Shown here piece by piece: positions 1 through 9,305 of a stretch of 64,000 nt of DNA. Under the pieces are notes generated by a model. The model saw only the letters and a list, made by a program, of their open reading frames with translations. It was not told the DNA's origin and ran no database searches. Made by a program: the position numbers and the translations under genes. This DNA is from an uncultured Bacteroidota bacterium (GTDB lineage Bacteria > Bacteroidota > Bacteroidia > Bacteroidales > VadinHA17), in the NCBI GenBank assembly GCA_903824785.1, contig CAIJYD010000024.1:1-64000 (forward strand). Reading direction: 5' to 3'. Each line of letters opens with the position of its first letter. Positions within the stretch are counted from its first letter, which is position 1.

Positions 1-156
1 CCACCCCTCCTTCAAAAGTAGGGGAAAGTTCCATTAACTTTAGAACCAGCGATATGGCAGACTAATCAACCACCCCGGCCGCAAATAAAAATCTTCAATA
101 AACTTATTAATTTTGTGTTGCGTCCACCCCTCCTTCAAAATGAGGGGAAACTTCTG
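1..156 (-). repeat. Dispersed repeat, about 1.3 units of roughly 122 bp
   Basis: Bases 1-82 are the exact reverse complement of 60901-60982 (82 of 82 by eye), and the partial second unit from 124 repeats the start of the first with a period of 123. Each unit carries a short hairpin formed by a CCCCT-AGGGG pair around a CTTTTGAAG core, and a GC-rich GGCCGGGGTGG block. There is no reading frame of note. This resembles the intergenic GGGGTGGTTGATT-type repeats scattered through many Bacteroidota genomes (general knowledge). The left end may continue outside the window. Confidence 0.85.
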
Positions 157-332
157 TTTATTTAACTCTGTTTTGACGATTCTATGTATTAATGTTTGAA
201 AACATAGCAGTTTTGGTGGGTCAACATCACTGAAATATCCAACATGCAGGATAATGCTACCCTCAAAAGTTAAGAATTATGCTTAATTTAAAGTTTATAA
301 ATTAAGCAGGTTAAAGTCCGGAGCTGCGGGTT
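157..332. other. Intergenic, downstream of transketolase
   Basis: AT-rich spacer with no ORF. The only structure seen is a 10-bp hairpin (281-290 with 298-307), about 26 nt past the transketolase stop on the minus strand. It lacks a clear U-run on that strand, so it is at best a weak terminator or mRNA 3' stabiliser. Confidence 0.4.
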
Positions 333-2375
333 TTAACTTTTTTTGCCGGAAAGATATTCAGTCACCTGGCGATAAACATTCTCAGCGGTGAACCCAAATT
401 TCTCGTCAAGTACCTTATAAGGTGCAGAATATCCGAAGCTATTCATACCCCATACAATTCCACCCGGACCGACAAGCCCTTGTAATGTAACTGATAATCC
501 GGCTGTTAATCCAAAAACAGGGACTTTTTCGGGCATAATAGATTTGCGGTATTCTGCAGTCTGGTTGCGGAACAATCCTTCTGAAGGTGCTGAGATGCAT
601 CTTACTTTGAGATTGTCTTTTTTTAACAGGGGCGTTGCCTCAATAAGGGTTGCAACCTCCGAACCACTGGCTATCAGAATAATATCAGGAGTTCCTTCGC
701 AGTCGCTGACGATATAGGCTCCGTTTACTGATTTCAGAGCATCTGAATACCTGTTGTTATTCTCGGATGGCAGATCTTTTATATTCTGACGGGAAAGGAT
801 AAGGGCGGTTGGTGTTTTTCTGTTTTCAAGAGCCATTTTCCAGGCTATTGTTGTTTCAGTTGCATCGGCAGGCCGCAGAACAACCATGCTGTTTTCGCCG
901 TGATGGTTTTTAAGGTGCTCCATAAGCCGCAACTGTGCCTCCTGTTCAACAGGCTGATGGGTTGGTCCGTCTTCTCCCACGCGGAAAGCATCGTGTGTCC
1001 AGATAAATATTACCGGTAATCCCATAAGGCATGCCAGCCTGAGTGCAGGTTTCATATAATCTGAAAAGACGAAGAAAGTGCCACAGGCAGGTATAACGCC
1101 ACCATGAAGAGCCATCCCGTTCATAACCGATGCCATTGTAAGTTCAGAAACACCTGCATGGAGAAATGAACCTGTGAAATCGCCTTTGGTAAACGGGTGG
1201 GTATTTTTAAGAAAGCCGTCTGTCTTGTCTGAGTTGGCAAGATCAGCTGATGCGACAATCATATTTTCGATCTTTGTTGCAAAGAGACTGAGCATGGTTG
1301 CCGAAGCGGCCCTGGTGGCCGATCCCTCTTTTTGTTGAATTGCTTTATAATCAATATCAGGAATTTCTGCTGAGTAGAAGGAGTGAAGCTTGCTGTTAAG
1401 CCCGCCGTTATTCAGGGCCCATTCATCCTTTCTTTTTTTCCATCCGGCAGCAACTTTGCTTTTTTCGGCAAGAGCATTCTTATAGAGTTCTCTGACCTCT
1501 TCAAAAACATGGAAAGGATTTTCGGCATCCCCTCCCAGATTGATCACCGATTTCACGAACGATCCGCCTGCTTCGCTGACCGGCATCCCGTGTGTTGATG
1601 TTTTTCTCTCAAAACTTTTTCCGTCATTATCCAGAAGCCCTTTTCCCATTATTGTTTTTCCAATGATAATGGTAGGCTTTTCCTGTTCCTTTACTGCTGA
1701 AGAAAGAGCCTCTCTTATCTGCACCTGATTGTTGCCGTCGATCTTTATTACATTCCAGCCCCAAGCCTTGTATTTCATAGCAGTATCTTCACTGGTTACT
1801 GCATTTGTTTCAGTTGACAGCTGAATGTCGTTTGAGTCGTAAAACATAATCAGGTTATTGAGTCCGAGGAAACCTGCAAGACGGCCTGCTCCCTGTGAGA
1901 TCTCCTCCTGAACCCCTCCGTCAGAGATGAAGGTAAATATCTTGTGAGAGAATAGTTCCCCGAAGCGGGCAATAAGAAACTTCTCGGCAATTGCAGCTCC
2001 AACAGCCATTGTATGACCCTGTCCAAGAGGCCCTGATGTGTTTTCAACACCCCTCATTACATCACGCTCAGGATGGCCGGGAGTAGGGCTTCCCCACTGG
2101 CGGAAATTTTTCAGATCCTCAGTGTTGAAATGGCCGGTAAGGGTTAATACAGAATAGAGCATTGGCGACATATGGCCGGGATCGAGAAAAAACCTGTCGC
2201 GGTTTATCCATGAAGGATCAGCCGGATCAAAACTCAGAAACTCCGAAAAGAGTATATGGATAAAATCGGCACCACCCATTGCGCCACCCGGATGGCCTGA
2301 TTTTGACTTTTCAACCATTGCCATGGCAAGTATGCGAATGTTATCGGCAGCTCTGTTGTTTATATCTGTATTCAT
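333..2375 (-). CDS. tkt: Transketolase
   Basis: Thiamine-diphosphate enzyme of the non-oxidative pentose phosphate pathway; it moves two-carbon ketol units between sugar phosphates in the cytoplasm. At 680 residues it is the usual full-length single-chain form. The N-terminal TPP domain shows the substrate-loop motif SGHPGG (26-31) and the cofactor motif SDGGVQEE with FYDSNDIQLS about 25 residues later; the first residue of the usual GDG is Ser here. The pyrimidine-binding domain has the catalytic glutamate in GVSELTMAS and the GEDGPTHQPVEQ substrate motif, and a normal C-terminal domain follows. It is a lone gene; the start ATG is 49 bp from the end of the upstream HAD gene on the same strand. 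It could serve the pentose flux linked to gnd at 46.5 kb, but the two genes are far apart. Confidence 0.97.
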   Translation of the reverse strand: MNTDINNRAADNIRILAMAMVEKSKSGHPGGAMGGADFIHILFSEFLSFDPADPSWINRDRFFLDPGHMSPMLYSVLTLTGHFNTEDLKNFRQWGSPTPGHPERDVMRGVENTSGPLGQGHTMAVGAAIAEKFLIARFGELFSHKIFTFISDGGVQEEISQGAGRLAGFLGLNNLIMFYDSNDIQLSTETNAVTSEDTAMKYKAWGWNVIKIDGNNQVQIREALSSAVKEQEKPTIIIGKTIMGKGLLDNDGKSFERKTSTHGMPVSEAGGSFVKSVINLGGDAENPFHVFEEVRELYKNALAEKSKVAAGWKKRKDEWALNNGGLNSKLHSFYSAEIPDIDYKAIQQKEGSATRAASATMLSLFATKIENMIVASADLANSDKTDGFLKNTHPFTKGDFTGSFLHAGVSELTMASVMNGMALHGGVIPACGTFFVFSDYMKPALRLACLMGLPVIFIWTHDAFRVGEDGPTHQPVEQEAQLRLMEHLKNHHGENSMVVLRPADATETTIAWKMALENRKTPTALILSRQNIKDLPSENNNRYSDALKSVNGAYIVSDCEGTPDIILIASGSEVATLIEATPLLKKDNLKVRCISAPSEGLFRNQTAEYRKSIMPEKVPVFGLTAGLSVTLQGLVGPGGIVWGMNSFGYSAPYKVLDEKFGFTAENVYRQVTEYLSGKKS

Positions 2376-2424
2376 TTTATTTTGAGGTTAAATATTTATA
2401 TTATTTATGTAAAAAAAGGATTAT

Positions 2425-3315
2425 TCATCTGGAGAAAAAAGCAGGAAATGAGGGAAGGTACCGTTCGAAATCAATGATGAGCTTATTTGCATAACTACCC
2501 GAAAAAGAGTTTGTTACAAATCTTTCAAGCCCTTCATACATAAAATTTTCCCACGATTCATCTTCCTTTCCCGGAATGATCGGAAAGAAGAGGATCCCGT
2601 TGCTCTTCGCAGCATCAAGATCTCCTTTGGCATCACCAATCATAAGAATGTTATTATCGGGATATTTGTTTTTTGCAGCTAAGGCAATATGTTCGGTTTT
2701 TGTTCCGTGCTCCTGCCCGGCAATTGCTTTCACATATTTTTTCAGGTCGTGCTCTTCCCATTCTCTGTTGAGTGCTTCAAGGGGAGTCTGTGAAACAATA
2801 ACCAGATCAGCAAAACCCGAGATGTCCTTAATAGCTGTTAAAGCATGAGGGAATGGCGGAATGTTGCAAAGCCACCTGCTGATATCCTCATTGACAGCCT
2901 CTGTCCATTTTACCACTTTTTCAAGTCCGGGACTATAATTCGATTCGAAATATTTTCTAAGAGAACTATTGCTCAGTTTTGATTCCGATCTGATCCACTT
3001 TTTTAATGAGGTCATATCGGGTAACTCGAAGCCTGAAGCCCTTATCTCTTTTCTTCCTGATAATAGTTCAAATACCTTTATTAATGAGGTAAAACGGTTG
3101 CCTCCCCTGTAGATCGAATATAGATTTACAAATTCCCATGTTTCCCGTACAAGTCCGGATATGGCAAAGAGTCCAAAATATTTTAAGGCGTTTGGGATGA
3201 AGAATTCCTTTTGTTTTACCTCCATAGAATCAAATACACAACCATCAGAATCAATACCAATAAAGAATTCATGGTCAGGTTTGAGGTCAGATAATATCTT
3301 CTGGTAATTCATCAC
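2425..3315 (-). CDS. HAD-superfamily hydrolase (phosphatase-like)
   Basis: Predicted cytoplasmic Mg-dependent phosphohydrolase of 296 residues. Motif I with the nucleophile Asp is seen near the N-terminus (GIDSDGCVFDSME, about residues 20-32). A helical C1-type cap follows at about 40-150. The motif II-like serine/threonine region is IVSQTPLEAL, and motif IV with the metal-binding acidic pair is MIGDAKGDLDAA (about 225-236). The cap and the Gly-Asp-x-x-x-Asp motif are as in phosphoglycolate phosphatase-like members, but the C-terminal 50 residues and the cap are not diagnostic, so no substrate is assigned. It lies 49 bp upstream of transketolase on the same strand, so co-transcription is possible. 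Confidence 0.8.
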   Translation of the reverse strand: MMNYQKILSDLKPDHEFFIGIDSDGCVFDSMEVKQKEFFIPNALKYFGLFAISGLVRETWEFVNLYSIYRGGNRFTSLIKVFELLSGRKEIRASGFELPDMTSLKKWIRSESKLSNSSLRKYFESNYSPGLEKVVKWTEAVNEDISRWLCNIPPFPHALTAIKDISGFADLVIVSQTPLEALNREWEEHDLKKYVKAIAGQEHGTKTEHIALAAKNKYPDNNILMIGDAKGDLDAAKSNGILFFPIIPGKEDESWENFMYEGLERFVTNSFSGSYANKLIIDFERYLPSFPAFFSR

Positions 3316-3473
3316 TTTTAAATTGCCATAAATATAAGGTAATTTAAAAAGAACTTACGCAGGGAATGCGAGAATAAACAGAGATATTCCGCGCTTCTTT
3401 TTAACTGTGCAACTAATATTTTCCGTTTGTGCAATGTGAAATTCCAAACCGGCACTTTAAGATTTCAGGGTAT

Positions 3474-4250
3474 TCAGAACCTGAAGCCAAATTTAATTTC
3501 GAGCCTGTTTAAGGCATTATTATATTTCGTCTTAACGCTGTTGTAATCCTTTTGCATATAACTCGTGGAGGAGTATCTGTAGGCGAAACTCAGATAGCTT
3601 TCAAAGTTTTCTTTGGCCCAGGAGATCCCTGTTCCAAAGGCGCAGGCCACACCACCCTTGTAATTATATGAAGTGTAATCGTAACGGGTTGCAGGTTCCT
3701 CATCGCCACCTCCGAGATGCATAAGGGCTCCGCCTCTTGCAAAAAAGAAAGGGGTTGTTTTTTTGTCAGTGAGCAGTCGTTTATATTCAAGAAACAACGG
3801 GGTTAATGGCTTTCCAATAAACTCCACGCCCGAACCAACATTTATAATATTTTTGGTTTTTATTGTATAACCGGCGAGCAGGTTAAAACTGAAGGGATCT
3901 TCATAACTGGTATTCTGTGCTCCTGCAAGCAATCCTGCTTCAAGGGCAAACCCAAAACCGTCAGCTTTGCGTGCTTCAAAAAAGGCAGTTTCCTTAGCAA
4001 ATTTTTCAACTTCCGATGCTTTGTAGAAGTAAATGCTTCCGTCTGCAACCTGAATTTTATAAATATCGTCAGAGATCTCAATCAGTTTCCCGTTGATGGT
4101 GCTTCCGGTTTTTAAGTAAAGAACATCTCTGTTTTTCTGTGCCGCAAGAGGGAAGGAGATGATTATCAGCATTATGAAGAGTAAGATAAGCTTTAACTTC
4201 GTTGAACTCGCAAGCTCGGTTGTGTTTTTGGTTAAAAATGCCAGGTTCAT
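3474..4250 (-). CDS. Predicted outer-membrane beta-barrel protein
   Basis: Not assigned to a named family. The N-terminus has a long hydrophobic segment ending in FPLAAQ, a plausible signal peptide cleaved near residue 38; the n-region of about 19 residues is long for a signal peptide, so a later start is possible. A short domain follows with the pattern GSTINGKLIEISDD then a D-G-S-I-Y-F-Y strand, a motif common in Bacteroidota envelope proteins. From about residue 95 the protein consists of alternating hydrophobic strands with aromatic ends and finishes in LEIKFGFRF, the terminal Phe signature of a beta-barrel. It is divergent from the LVIVD lipoprotein gene. Confidence 0.6.
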   Translation of the reverse strand: MNLAFLTKNTTELASSTKLKLILLFIMLIIISFPLAAQKNRDVLYLKTGSTINGKLIEISDDIYKIQVADGSIYFYKASEVEKFAKETAFFEARKADGFGFALEAGLLAGAQNTSYEDPFSFNLLAGYTIKTKNIINVGSGVEFIGKPLTPLFLEYKRLLTDKKTTPFFFARGGALMHLGGGDEEPATRYDYTSYNYKGGVACAFGTGISWAKENFESYLSFAYRYSSTSYMQKDYNSVKTKYNNALNRLEIKFGFRF

Positions 4251-4323
4251 AATAATTCAGGTTAAGGTATAAAAAAGTTTAGCACGATTTTTGTTTAGAT
4301 AAAAGAAACAAAATCCTCTTTGT

Positions 4324-5607
4324 ATGAAAGCAAAAATCATTCCATTTATAGTTCTTCTCTCTTTATTTTCATTATTCTTTTATTCATGTGAAGATTCCAC
4401 TTATAAAGAATATAAAGGTAACAATCCTGTTTATATGTCGTACGAAGATTTACGGTCATCTTTTGCTCAAGAGCAAAATTCAGATCTTAAGAATCCGGGG
4501 AAAATTTATTTCAAGGATAACTATATCTTCATTGTGGAGGAGCTTAAAGGAATACACGTTTTTGATAACAGCAATCCGGCTTCACCGGTTAACAAGGCAT
4601 TTATAAAAATGCCCGGGGTAGTTGACATCTCGATATCGGGTTATATAATGTATGCCGACAGTTACGTCGACCTTGTGGTTCTCAATGTTGAGGATATTGC
4701 TAATATTCATGAAGTTGGAAGAATAAAAGATATTCTCCCATATACTGTTCCGGCTATTGATAATTTATTTCCTGCGGCTTACGTTGATCAGACCAGAGGA
4801 GTTGTTGTGGGATGGGAATTAAAGACAATAAGGGAAAAGGTTAACACAGAAACTATCAGATATCCTATATTCATGCTTAGCAGCCTCTCGTTTATGGCTG
4901 ATAAAAACGCCACTGGTGCATCGTCAGGTATTAGTGGCAGCGGAGTTGGTGTTGGCGGCTCAATGGCGAGGTTTGGAATTAAGGATCAGGTTCTTTATGT
5001 TGTGGATAACAGCCTTCTGAAGGTTTTTGATATTACCGATAAGTTATCTCCTTCAAAAATAAATGAAATCTATCCGGGATGGAATGTAGAGACAATGTTT
5101 CTTACTGAGAATGAAATGTTTCTTGGTACAACTACAGGTATGGCCATTCTGGATATTACAAATCCTTCCTCTCCTGTATTTAAAACCTTCTTCCAGCATG
5201 CCCGAAGCTGCGATCCGGTGATTGTTGATGATACACTTGCCTATGTAACTCTCAGGACCGGAACTACGTGCGGCGGCAATCTGAATTGCCTTGATGTTGT
5301 GAACGTAAAAAATATAAATAAACCGGTAATGGTGAAATCGTATGGCATGAGCAATCCTCAGGGATTGGGTAAGGATGGCGATCTGCTATTCATCTGTGAT
5401 GGAAGTGCCGGATTGAAAGTTTATGATGCATCTGATCCTCTGAGCATTACCAGTCATCTTATTTATGCATATCCTCAGATCAAAGCCTTCGATGTTATTC
5501 CTTTCAAAAATGTTCTGATGCTTATAGGAGAAAACGGGCTTTATCAATACAACTATTCCGATGTCAGAAACATAACTCTGATGAGTACGATTCAGGTTGT
5601 GAAATAG
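4324..5607 (+). CDS. LVIVD-repeat lipoprotein
   Basis: Predicted surface or periplasmic lipoprotein of 427 residues, function unknown. The signal peptide ends in a lipobox (LFFYSC, Cys near 22). The rest is built of repeated beta-propeller-like units with the pattern G-hydrophobic-x-V-F-D-x-x-N/D-P-x-x-P, for example GIHVFDNSNPASPV, LKVFDITDKLSPSK, MAILDITNPSSPV and LKVYDASDPLS. These match the LVIVD repeat family that is abundant in Bacteroidota. A Gly/Ser-rich stretch near residues 195-215 may be a flexible loop, and one Cys pair (TTCGGNLNC) could form a disulfide. It is monocistronic and followed by a hairpin terminator. Confidence 0.8.
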   Translation: MKAKIIPFIVLLSLFSLFFYSCEDSTYKEYKGNNPVYMSYEDLRSSFAQEQNSDLKNPGKIYFKDNYIFIVEELKGIHVFDNSNPASPVNKAFIKMPGVVDISISGYIMYADSYVDLVVLNVEDIANIHEVGRIKDILPYTVPAIDNLFPAAYVDQTRGVVVGWELKTIREKVNTETIRYPIFMLSSLSFMADKNATGASSGISGSGVGVGGSMARFGIKDQVLYVVDNSLLKVFDITDKLSPSKINEIYPGWNVETMFLTENEMFLGTTTGMAILDITNPSSPVFKTFFQHARSCDPVIVDDTLAYVTLRTGTTCGGNLNCLDVVNVKNINKPVMVKSYGMSNPQGLGKDGDLLFICDGSAGLKVYDASDPLSITSHLIYAYPQIKAFDVIPFKNVLMLIGENGLYQYNYSDVRNITLMSTIQVVK

Positions 5608-5625
5608 TATAATCTTCTGGAATTA

Positions 5626-5680
5626 TTCAGGGTATTTTTTCTAAAAAACCGGATCCCGGATTACCCTGAATTTTATTTAA
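5626..5680 (+). terminator. Hairpin terminator after the LVIVD gene
   Basis: Arms 5626-5634 and 5662-5670 are perfect 9-bp complements, an inner CCGG/CCGG pair adds stability, and a T-rich tract follows. It lies just after the LVIVD stop codon. Confidence 0.6.
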
Positions 5681-5811
5681 TTTCATTCTAAATAATCAAT
5701 AATGTCATTTGAAAGTTTTTTTTAAAAGTATTGTTATTAATTTAACAGCACTTAATAGAAGAGCTGTTATTACTAATAAATAATATTTAATTACTTAAAA
5801 ATCAAATAGAA

Positions 5812-6276
5812 ATGTATCAGGTAGGAAATCTAGTTAAAGAGTTGTCCGATAAGCATGGTCGCGTCAGGGAAAGCCTTATGCCTATTCTTCAGGAGATCGT
5901 ACAGAAGCATAATTATCTCAATGATGAGGCTATGGTAGAGGTCGCCAGAGAGCTCGATATCTCAGCGGCGGAAGTTTATGGGACAGCATCATTTTACACC
6001 TTTCTCGACACTCAGGTGAAAGGAAAATATGTAATAAGAGTTTGTAAAACAATTACATGCTCAATGAAAGGGAAGAGTGATATTATTCATACTATTGAAG
6101 ATATGCTGAAGATCAGAGTCGGGGAAACAACAACCGATAAACAATTCAGTCTTATTGAGACTAACTGTATCGGTTGGTGCCATAAAGCTCCTGCAATTCT
6201 GATAAATGAATTGCCATATACTGAGCTTACACCAGAAAAAGTGAGTGAGATTATTAAAGATTACATGCAAAAATAA
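5812..6276 (+). CDS. hydC: NAD(H)-linked [FeFe] hydrogenase, NuoE-like subunit HydC
   Basis: Thioredoxin-like [2Fe-2S] subunit of a multimeric hydrogenase, homologous to NuoE of complex I; it passes electrons to or from the flavin subunit. The 154-residue length is typical. Cluster ligands are visible as RVCKTITC (C-x4-C) and ETNCIGWCHKAP (C-x3-C). The N-terminal helical bundle contains AAEVYGTASFYTFLDTQ, a NuoE hallmark. It is the first gene of hydC-hydB-hydA with short gaps (15 and 24 bp), so it is almost surely one transcript and one complex. No other complex I genes are near, which together with the [FeFe] catalytic subunit downstream argues against a respiratory Nuo assignment. Confidence 0.92.
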   Translation: MYQVGNLVKELSDKHGRVRESLMPILQEIVQKHNYLNDEAMVEVARELDISAAEVYGTASFYTFLDTQVKGKYVIRVCKTITCSMKGKSDIIHTIEDMLKIRVGETTTDKQFSLIETNCIGWCHKAPAILINELPYTELTPEKVSEIIKDYMQK

Positions 6277-6291
6277 ATATCCGGCTAAAAA

Positions 6292-7452
6292 ATGGAAAAT
6301 ACAGGACTAAATAAGGTTGACCTTATATTCGAAAAAATAGATAACAAAGAAGTGCTTGCGAAAGCCTTCAAAATGACTAAAGAAGAGATAATCAAAGAGG
6401 TACTAGATTCCGGTCTGAAAGGAAGAGGCGGTGCCGGGTTTCCAACAGGAATGAAGTGGAAATTCACTTCAGAGGAAAAGAGCCCTGAGAAGTACATTGT
6501 CTGTAATGCCGATGAAGGAGAACCGGGTACATTCAAAGACAGGGAAATACTCGACAGGGTTTCCAATAAGGTACATGGTGGAATGGCTATAGCAGGTAAA
6601 GCAATCGGAGCAAAAAAAGGTGTTGTTTACCTGAGGGGTGAATACAGGTATATGTTACCAAAACTGATGATCGAACTGACCTCTTTTCATAAGATGATAA
6701 AAGAGATAGGTTACGATTTCAATATCGAGTACAGGATGGGCAGCGGCGCATATATCTGCGGTGAGGAGAGCGCTCTTTTCGAGTCAATTGAAGGTAAGAG
6801 AGGTGAGCCACGCAACAAACCACCTTACCCGACTGTATCGGGTTTGTTTGAAAAACCAACATCAATTAACAATGTCGAGACTCTGGTAACAGCCATGATG
6901 ATTGTTAAGCATGGTGCAAAGAATTTCATACAGTACGGAACCAAAGATTCAAGAGGATCGAAAGTATTTTCTGTTTCAGGAGATACCCCTACTCCGGGTA
7001 TTTTCGAACTTGAACTGGGGATGACAGTGCTGCAGTTTGTAGATGAATTTGGTGATGGCGACACAAAAGCCGTACAGGTAGGAGGCGCATCCGGTTTTTG
7101 CGTTCCAAGAAAGAAGTTTGCTGAAACAATTATTGGCTTTGAAGGTGTCCCAACAGGTGGCTCAATGAAGCTATTCAACAGCTCAAGGTCGATGTACAAT
7201 GTTCTCCATAATTATCTCGATTTCTTTACCGAGGAGTCGTGCGGGCAGTGTACTCCATGCCGTGTCGGTTGCCAGCAGTTACTTAAAGGAGTGGAAAAAG
7301 TGAAGAAAGGTGAGGCCAAGTCAACATACCTGAATGAACTTATGAAACTGGCCGACTCAATGAAGATAGCAGCTAAGTGTGGTCTTGGACAGTCAGTTGG
7401 AAATGCCTTTAAATCGATAGTCGGCAATTTCAAAGAAGAGATCATCTATTAA
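6292..7452 (+). CDS. hydB: NAD(H)-linked [FeFe] hydrogenase, flavin subunit HydB (short form)
   Basis: NuoF-like subunit that binds FMN and NAD(H) and carries one [4Fe-4S] cluster. Seen: the glycine-rich NADH/FMN motif GRGGAGFPTGMKW (about 43-55), CNADEGEPGTFKDRE (about 73-87), YICGEESALFESIEGKRG, a SLBB-like domain, and cluster ligands ESCGQCTPCRVG plus a later Cys in AAKCGLGQS. At 386 residues it is much shorter than the about 600-residue HydB of well-studied bifurcating hydrogenases: both the N-terminal thioredoxin-like [2Fe-2S] domain and the C-terminal two-cluster ferredoxin domain are missing. The separate NuoE-like hydC may supply the former; nothing in the operon replaces the latter. 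The frame is intact and the stop is natural. Confidence 0.92.
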   Translation: MENTGLNKVDLIFEKIDNKEVLAKAFKMTKEEIIKEVLDSGLKGRGGAGFPTGMKWKFTSEEKSPEKYIVCNADEGEPGTFKDREILDRVSNKVHGGMAIAGKAIGAKKGVVYLRGEYRYMLPKLMIELTSFHKMIKEIGYDFNIEYRMGSGAYICGEESALFESIEGKRGEPRNKPPYPTVSGLFEKPTSINNVETLVTAMMIVKHGAKNFIQYGTKDSRGSKVFSVSGDTPTPGIFELELGMTVLQFVDEFGDGDTKAVQVGGASGFCVPRKKFAETIIGFEGVPTGGSMKLFNSSRSMYNVLHNYLDFFTEESCGQCTPCRVGCQQLLKGVEKVKKGEAKSTYLNELMKLADSMKIAAKCGLGQSVGNAFKSIVGNFKEEIIY

Positions 7453-7476
7453 TCATTTTAACAAAAACAGCGAATC

Positions 7477-9258
7477 ATGATAAATTTAATTATAAACGAC
7501 CAGAAAGTCTCGGTACAGGCGGGAACAACAGTTCTTGCAGCTGCCAAAAAACTGAAAATAAATATTCCGACATTATGTAATCACGACGACCTTTGCGTTG
7601 CAGGTAACTGCCGCGTCTGTATTGTTGAACAAAAAGGGGCAAGGACACTTATTGCATCCTGTGCAACACCGGCAACAGAGGGAATGGAGATCCACACAAA
7701 TACACTGAAGGTCAGAAATGCCCGTAAGCATATTGTCGAGCTTCTTCTCTCGGAGCACAGGTCTGATTGCACAAAATGTTATAAGAATCAGAATTGCGAA
7801 CTTCAGTCACTTGCAAATGAGTTTGCATTCGGCGACCATATTTTCCTCGACCTGGTAGAAGATAAAAAATATAGTATCGATCGGTCATCACCATCCTTTA
7901 TCAAAGACGACAGCAAGTGTATCAGATGCCAGCGTTGCGTGAGAACATGTTCCGAATTGCAGTATATTTCTGCCATTGCGGTAGCCAACAAAGGGGCCCA
8001 TCAGAAAATTTCATCCTTTCACGACAGGCCGATGAGCCATGTTGTCTGTACCAATTGCGGTCAGTGTGTAAACCGTTGCCCGACTGGTGCTCTTGTAGAA
8101 AAGACATATATCGATCAGGTATGGGATGCTATTTATGATCCTGATAAACATGTTGTTGTTCAGACTGCTCCTGCAGTAAGAGTGGCGCTTGGCGAAGACC
8201 TTGGATATGATCCGGGTGAAAGGGTAACCGGAAAAATGGTGAATGCCCTGAAACAGCTTGGATTCAACTCGGTTCTGGATACCGATTTCAGTGCTGACCT
8301 TACCATTATGGAAGAGGGGACTGAACTGCTTGTAAGGCTTAAAAAAGCTCTGGTAGATGGCGATACAAAGGTTTCCCTTCCAATGTTCACATCTTGTTCA
8401 CCGGGATGGATAAAATTTATCGAACATAAATATCCTGAGTTTCTTCCAAACCTCTCCACCTGCAAATCGCCGCAACAGATGTTTGGTGCCCTGGCTAAAA
8501 CATATTACGCCAAAAAACGCAATATCGACCCTTCCAAAATAGTTTCGGTATCAATTATGCCATGCACGGCAAAGAAGTTTGAAGCCGACAGGCCTGAGAT
8601 GAGGGCAAGCGGATACAAGGATGTTGATTATGTACTCACAACCCGCGAACTGGCTGTTATGATTAAACAGGCAGGTCTGGATTTCAGAAATCTTGAAGAG
8701 GCAATATACGATTCAATAATGGGCGAATCAACCGGTGCTGCAGTTATCTTCGGCGCAACAGGTGGTGTTATGGAAGCCGCATTACGTACTGCTTATGAGA
8801 TTGTTACCGGACGTGAAGTTCCTTTCGGAAACCTCAATATAACTCCTGTAAGGGGAATGGACGGTGTGAAAGAAGCTTCCATAAAGATAGAAGGTTGTGT
8901 GGAAGCGTGGAGCTTCCTTGAAGGCGCTGAACTTAAAATTGCTATTGCACACGGACTGGTAAATGCAAATAAAATCATGAAGCTTGTTAAGGAAGGAAAT
9001 GCTCCTTATCACTTTATTGAGATTATGGCATGCCCGGGAGGTTGCATTGGCGGAGGAGGACAACCTATTCCGACCAACATGCAGATCAGGAAAAACAGAA
9101 TGAAAGCCATTTATTCGGAAGATGAAAATATGGTTCTTCGTAAATCGCATCTTAATCCTGAGGTGGTGGCAATATATAAGGAGTTCCTCGACAAACCGAA
9201 TAGCCATAAGTCGCACGAACTACTTCATACACACTATGTTGAGAGGGATAATTTTTAA
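7477..9258 (+). CDS. hydA: [FeFe] hydrogenase catalytic subunit HydA
   Basis: Catalyses reversible H2 formation at the H-cluster; 593 residues. Domain order: N-terminal plant-type [2Fe-2S] ferredoxin (ligands in LCNHDDLCVAGNCRVC, about 33-48), a His/Cys [4Fe-4S] motif (SEHRSDCTKCYKNQNC, about 92-107), a two-[4Fe-4S] ferredoxin module (CIRCQRCVRTC and CTNCGQCVNRCP), then the large H-domain with L1 TSCSPGW (about 305-311), L2 MPCTAKKFE and L3 EIMACPGGCIGGGGQP, and the small-subunit-like tail at the C-terminus. L1 normally reads TSCCPxW; here the second Cys is Ser308. There is no extra C-terminal [2Fe-2S] domain. Together with HydB and HydC the complex probably couples NAD(H), perhaps with ferredoxin, to H2. 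The HydE/F/G maturases are not in the window. Confidence 0.95.
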   Translation: MINLIINDQKVSVQAGTTVLAAAKKLKINIPTLCNHDDLCVAGNCRVCIVEQKGARTLIASCATPATEGMEIHTNTLKVRNARKHIVELLLSEHRSDCTKCYKNQNCELQSLANEFAFGDHIFLDLVEDKKYSIDRSSPSFIKDDSKCIRCQRCVRTCSELQYISAIAVANKGAHQKISSFHDRPMSHVVCTNCGQCVNRCPTGALVEKTYIDQVWDAIYDPDKHVVVQTAPAVRVALGEDLGYDPGERVTGKMVNALKQLGFNSVLDTDFSADLTIMEEGTELLVRLKKALVDGDTKVSLPMFTSCSPGWIKFIEHKYPEFLPNLSTCKSPQQMFGALAKTYYAKKRNIDPSKIVSVSIMPCTAKKFEADRPEMRASGYKDVDYVLTTRELAVMIKQAGLDFRNLEEAIYDSIMGESTGAAVIFGATGGVMEAALRTAYEIVTGREVPFGNLNITPVRGMDGVKEASIKIEGCVEAWSFLEGAELKIAIAHGLVNANKIMKLVKEGNAPYHFIEIMACPGGCIGGGGQPIPTNMQIRKNRMKAIYSEDENMVLRKSHLNPEVVAIYKEFLDKPNSHKSHELLHTHYVERDNF

Positions 9259-9305
9259 AATAATTGAGAATAAAACCTAAACACCAATTTTACCTTAATC
9301 TTGAG

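Noticed and set aside
8782-9216. 144-codon antisense ORF inside hydA
   Set aside because: Shadow of a strongly conserved gene; no recognisable domain or start context.
5812-9258. Complex I (Nuo) fragment
   Set aside because: The third gene is an [FeFe] hydrogenase with L2 and L3 motifs, and no other Nuo subunits are present.
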